Source: Vicingaceae bacterium
Lineage (GTDB): Bacteria > Bacteroidota > Bacteroidia > Flavobacteriales_E > Vicingaceae
Length of the DNA: 60,493 nt
Assembly: GCA_019429185.1 (NCBI GenBank)
Contig: JAHYJH010000009.1
Span: 1-60,493 of the forward strand
Reading direction: 5' to 3'
Shown here: one piece after another, positions 60,403-60,493 of the stretch
Position numbering within the stretch: the stretch's first letter is position 1
Layout of the letters: each line of letters starts with the position of its first letter
Position numbers and translations under genes: made by a program
The notes under the pieces: model-generated
The model's input: only the letters and a program-made list of their open reading frames with translations
Database searches by the model: none
Told to the model about the DNA's origin: nothing

Positions 60403-60493
60403 TTAACACTTATTCAGTTAATTATGTTAATAACTTGAGGGTATTAAACTGGGGTAAATGCAAGGTTTTCTTTAATTTTAAAGAAAAAAGTTT

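Noticed and set aside
1-60493. CRISPR arrays, tRNA and rRNA genes
   Set aside because: No regularly spaced repeats, T-loop-like GGTTCGAATCC patterns with cloverleaf flanks, or rRNA-like stretches were seen on reading both strands; a dedicated scan could not be run.

Overview
The window is AT-rich chromosomal DNA from a member of the Bacteroidota, most probably Flavobacteriales-like. Evidence: proteins with type IX secretion sorting tails (5775-7587), a gliding-motility-type C-terminal domain protein (11536-13083), a DUF4270 lipoprotein between a glycogen-synthase-like gene and glmS, TAnnTTTG-type -7 boxes, few Shine-Dalgarno sites and many TTG/GTG starts. TGA is used as a stop codon. No rRNA, tRNA, CRISPR array, transposase or integrase was seen.

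Layout. 0.1-9.5 kb is housekeeping: panC, a short GT5 protein, DUF4270, glmS, two T9SS cargo proteins, metF and a LytTR response regulator. 9.5-16.5 kb holds small conserved Bacteroidota genes: SiaC-like, OmpH/Skp-like, DUF4924, a surface protein, a PAP2 phosphatase whose start codon is missing next to a repeat, crcB and several hypotheticals. 16.6-23.3 kb is a complete RND efflux operon (TolC, adaptor, permease) with a PII-like protein and a DUF2892 membrane protein. 23.5-25.1 kb has a decayed HigBA toxin-antitoxin pair and an EamA transporter behind an attenuator-like leader.

25.2-47.3 kb, nearly all on the minus strand, is a metal/metalloid region. It contains a mercury operon (ArsR-type regulator, CsoR-like protein, Cys-rich secreted peptide, MerTP fusion, MerP-like protein, MerA, outer-membrane protein), a second RND tripartite pump with DoxX, and an arsenosugar biosynthesis operon. 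The arsenosugar operon has an AhpD-like protein, radical SAM ArsS, a rhodanese, a glycosyltransferase and ArsM. These are followed without a break by a PiT-type transporter, a beta-barrel protein, a fatty-acid hydroxylase-superfamily enzyme and a His-rich secreted protein. An ECF sigma factor, zinc-finger anti-sigma, DUF3179, CxxC protein and M43 protease lie directly upstream on the same strand.

47.5-50.7 kb has a TonB-dependent receptor under a TPP riboswitch, so it is probably a thiamine receptor, and a NadR-like kinase. 50.8-58.9 kb returns to housekeeping: two RecQ helicases around maf and a UbiA prenyltransferase, an ElaA-like acetyltransferase, kbl and frr. The last 1.5 kb has a lipoprotein coupled to an orphan C-terminal gene fragment and a short beta-barrel-like protein.

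A recurring theme is a dense population of small palindromic or terminal-inverted-repeat elements. They sit between genes, supply the last codons and stops of several genes (both RND-2 genes, arsS, higA), appear to have removed the start codon of the PAP2 gene, and one lies in frame inside merA.
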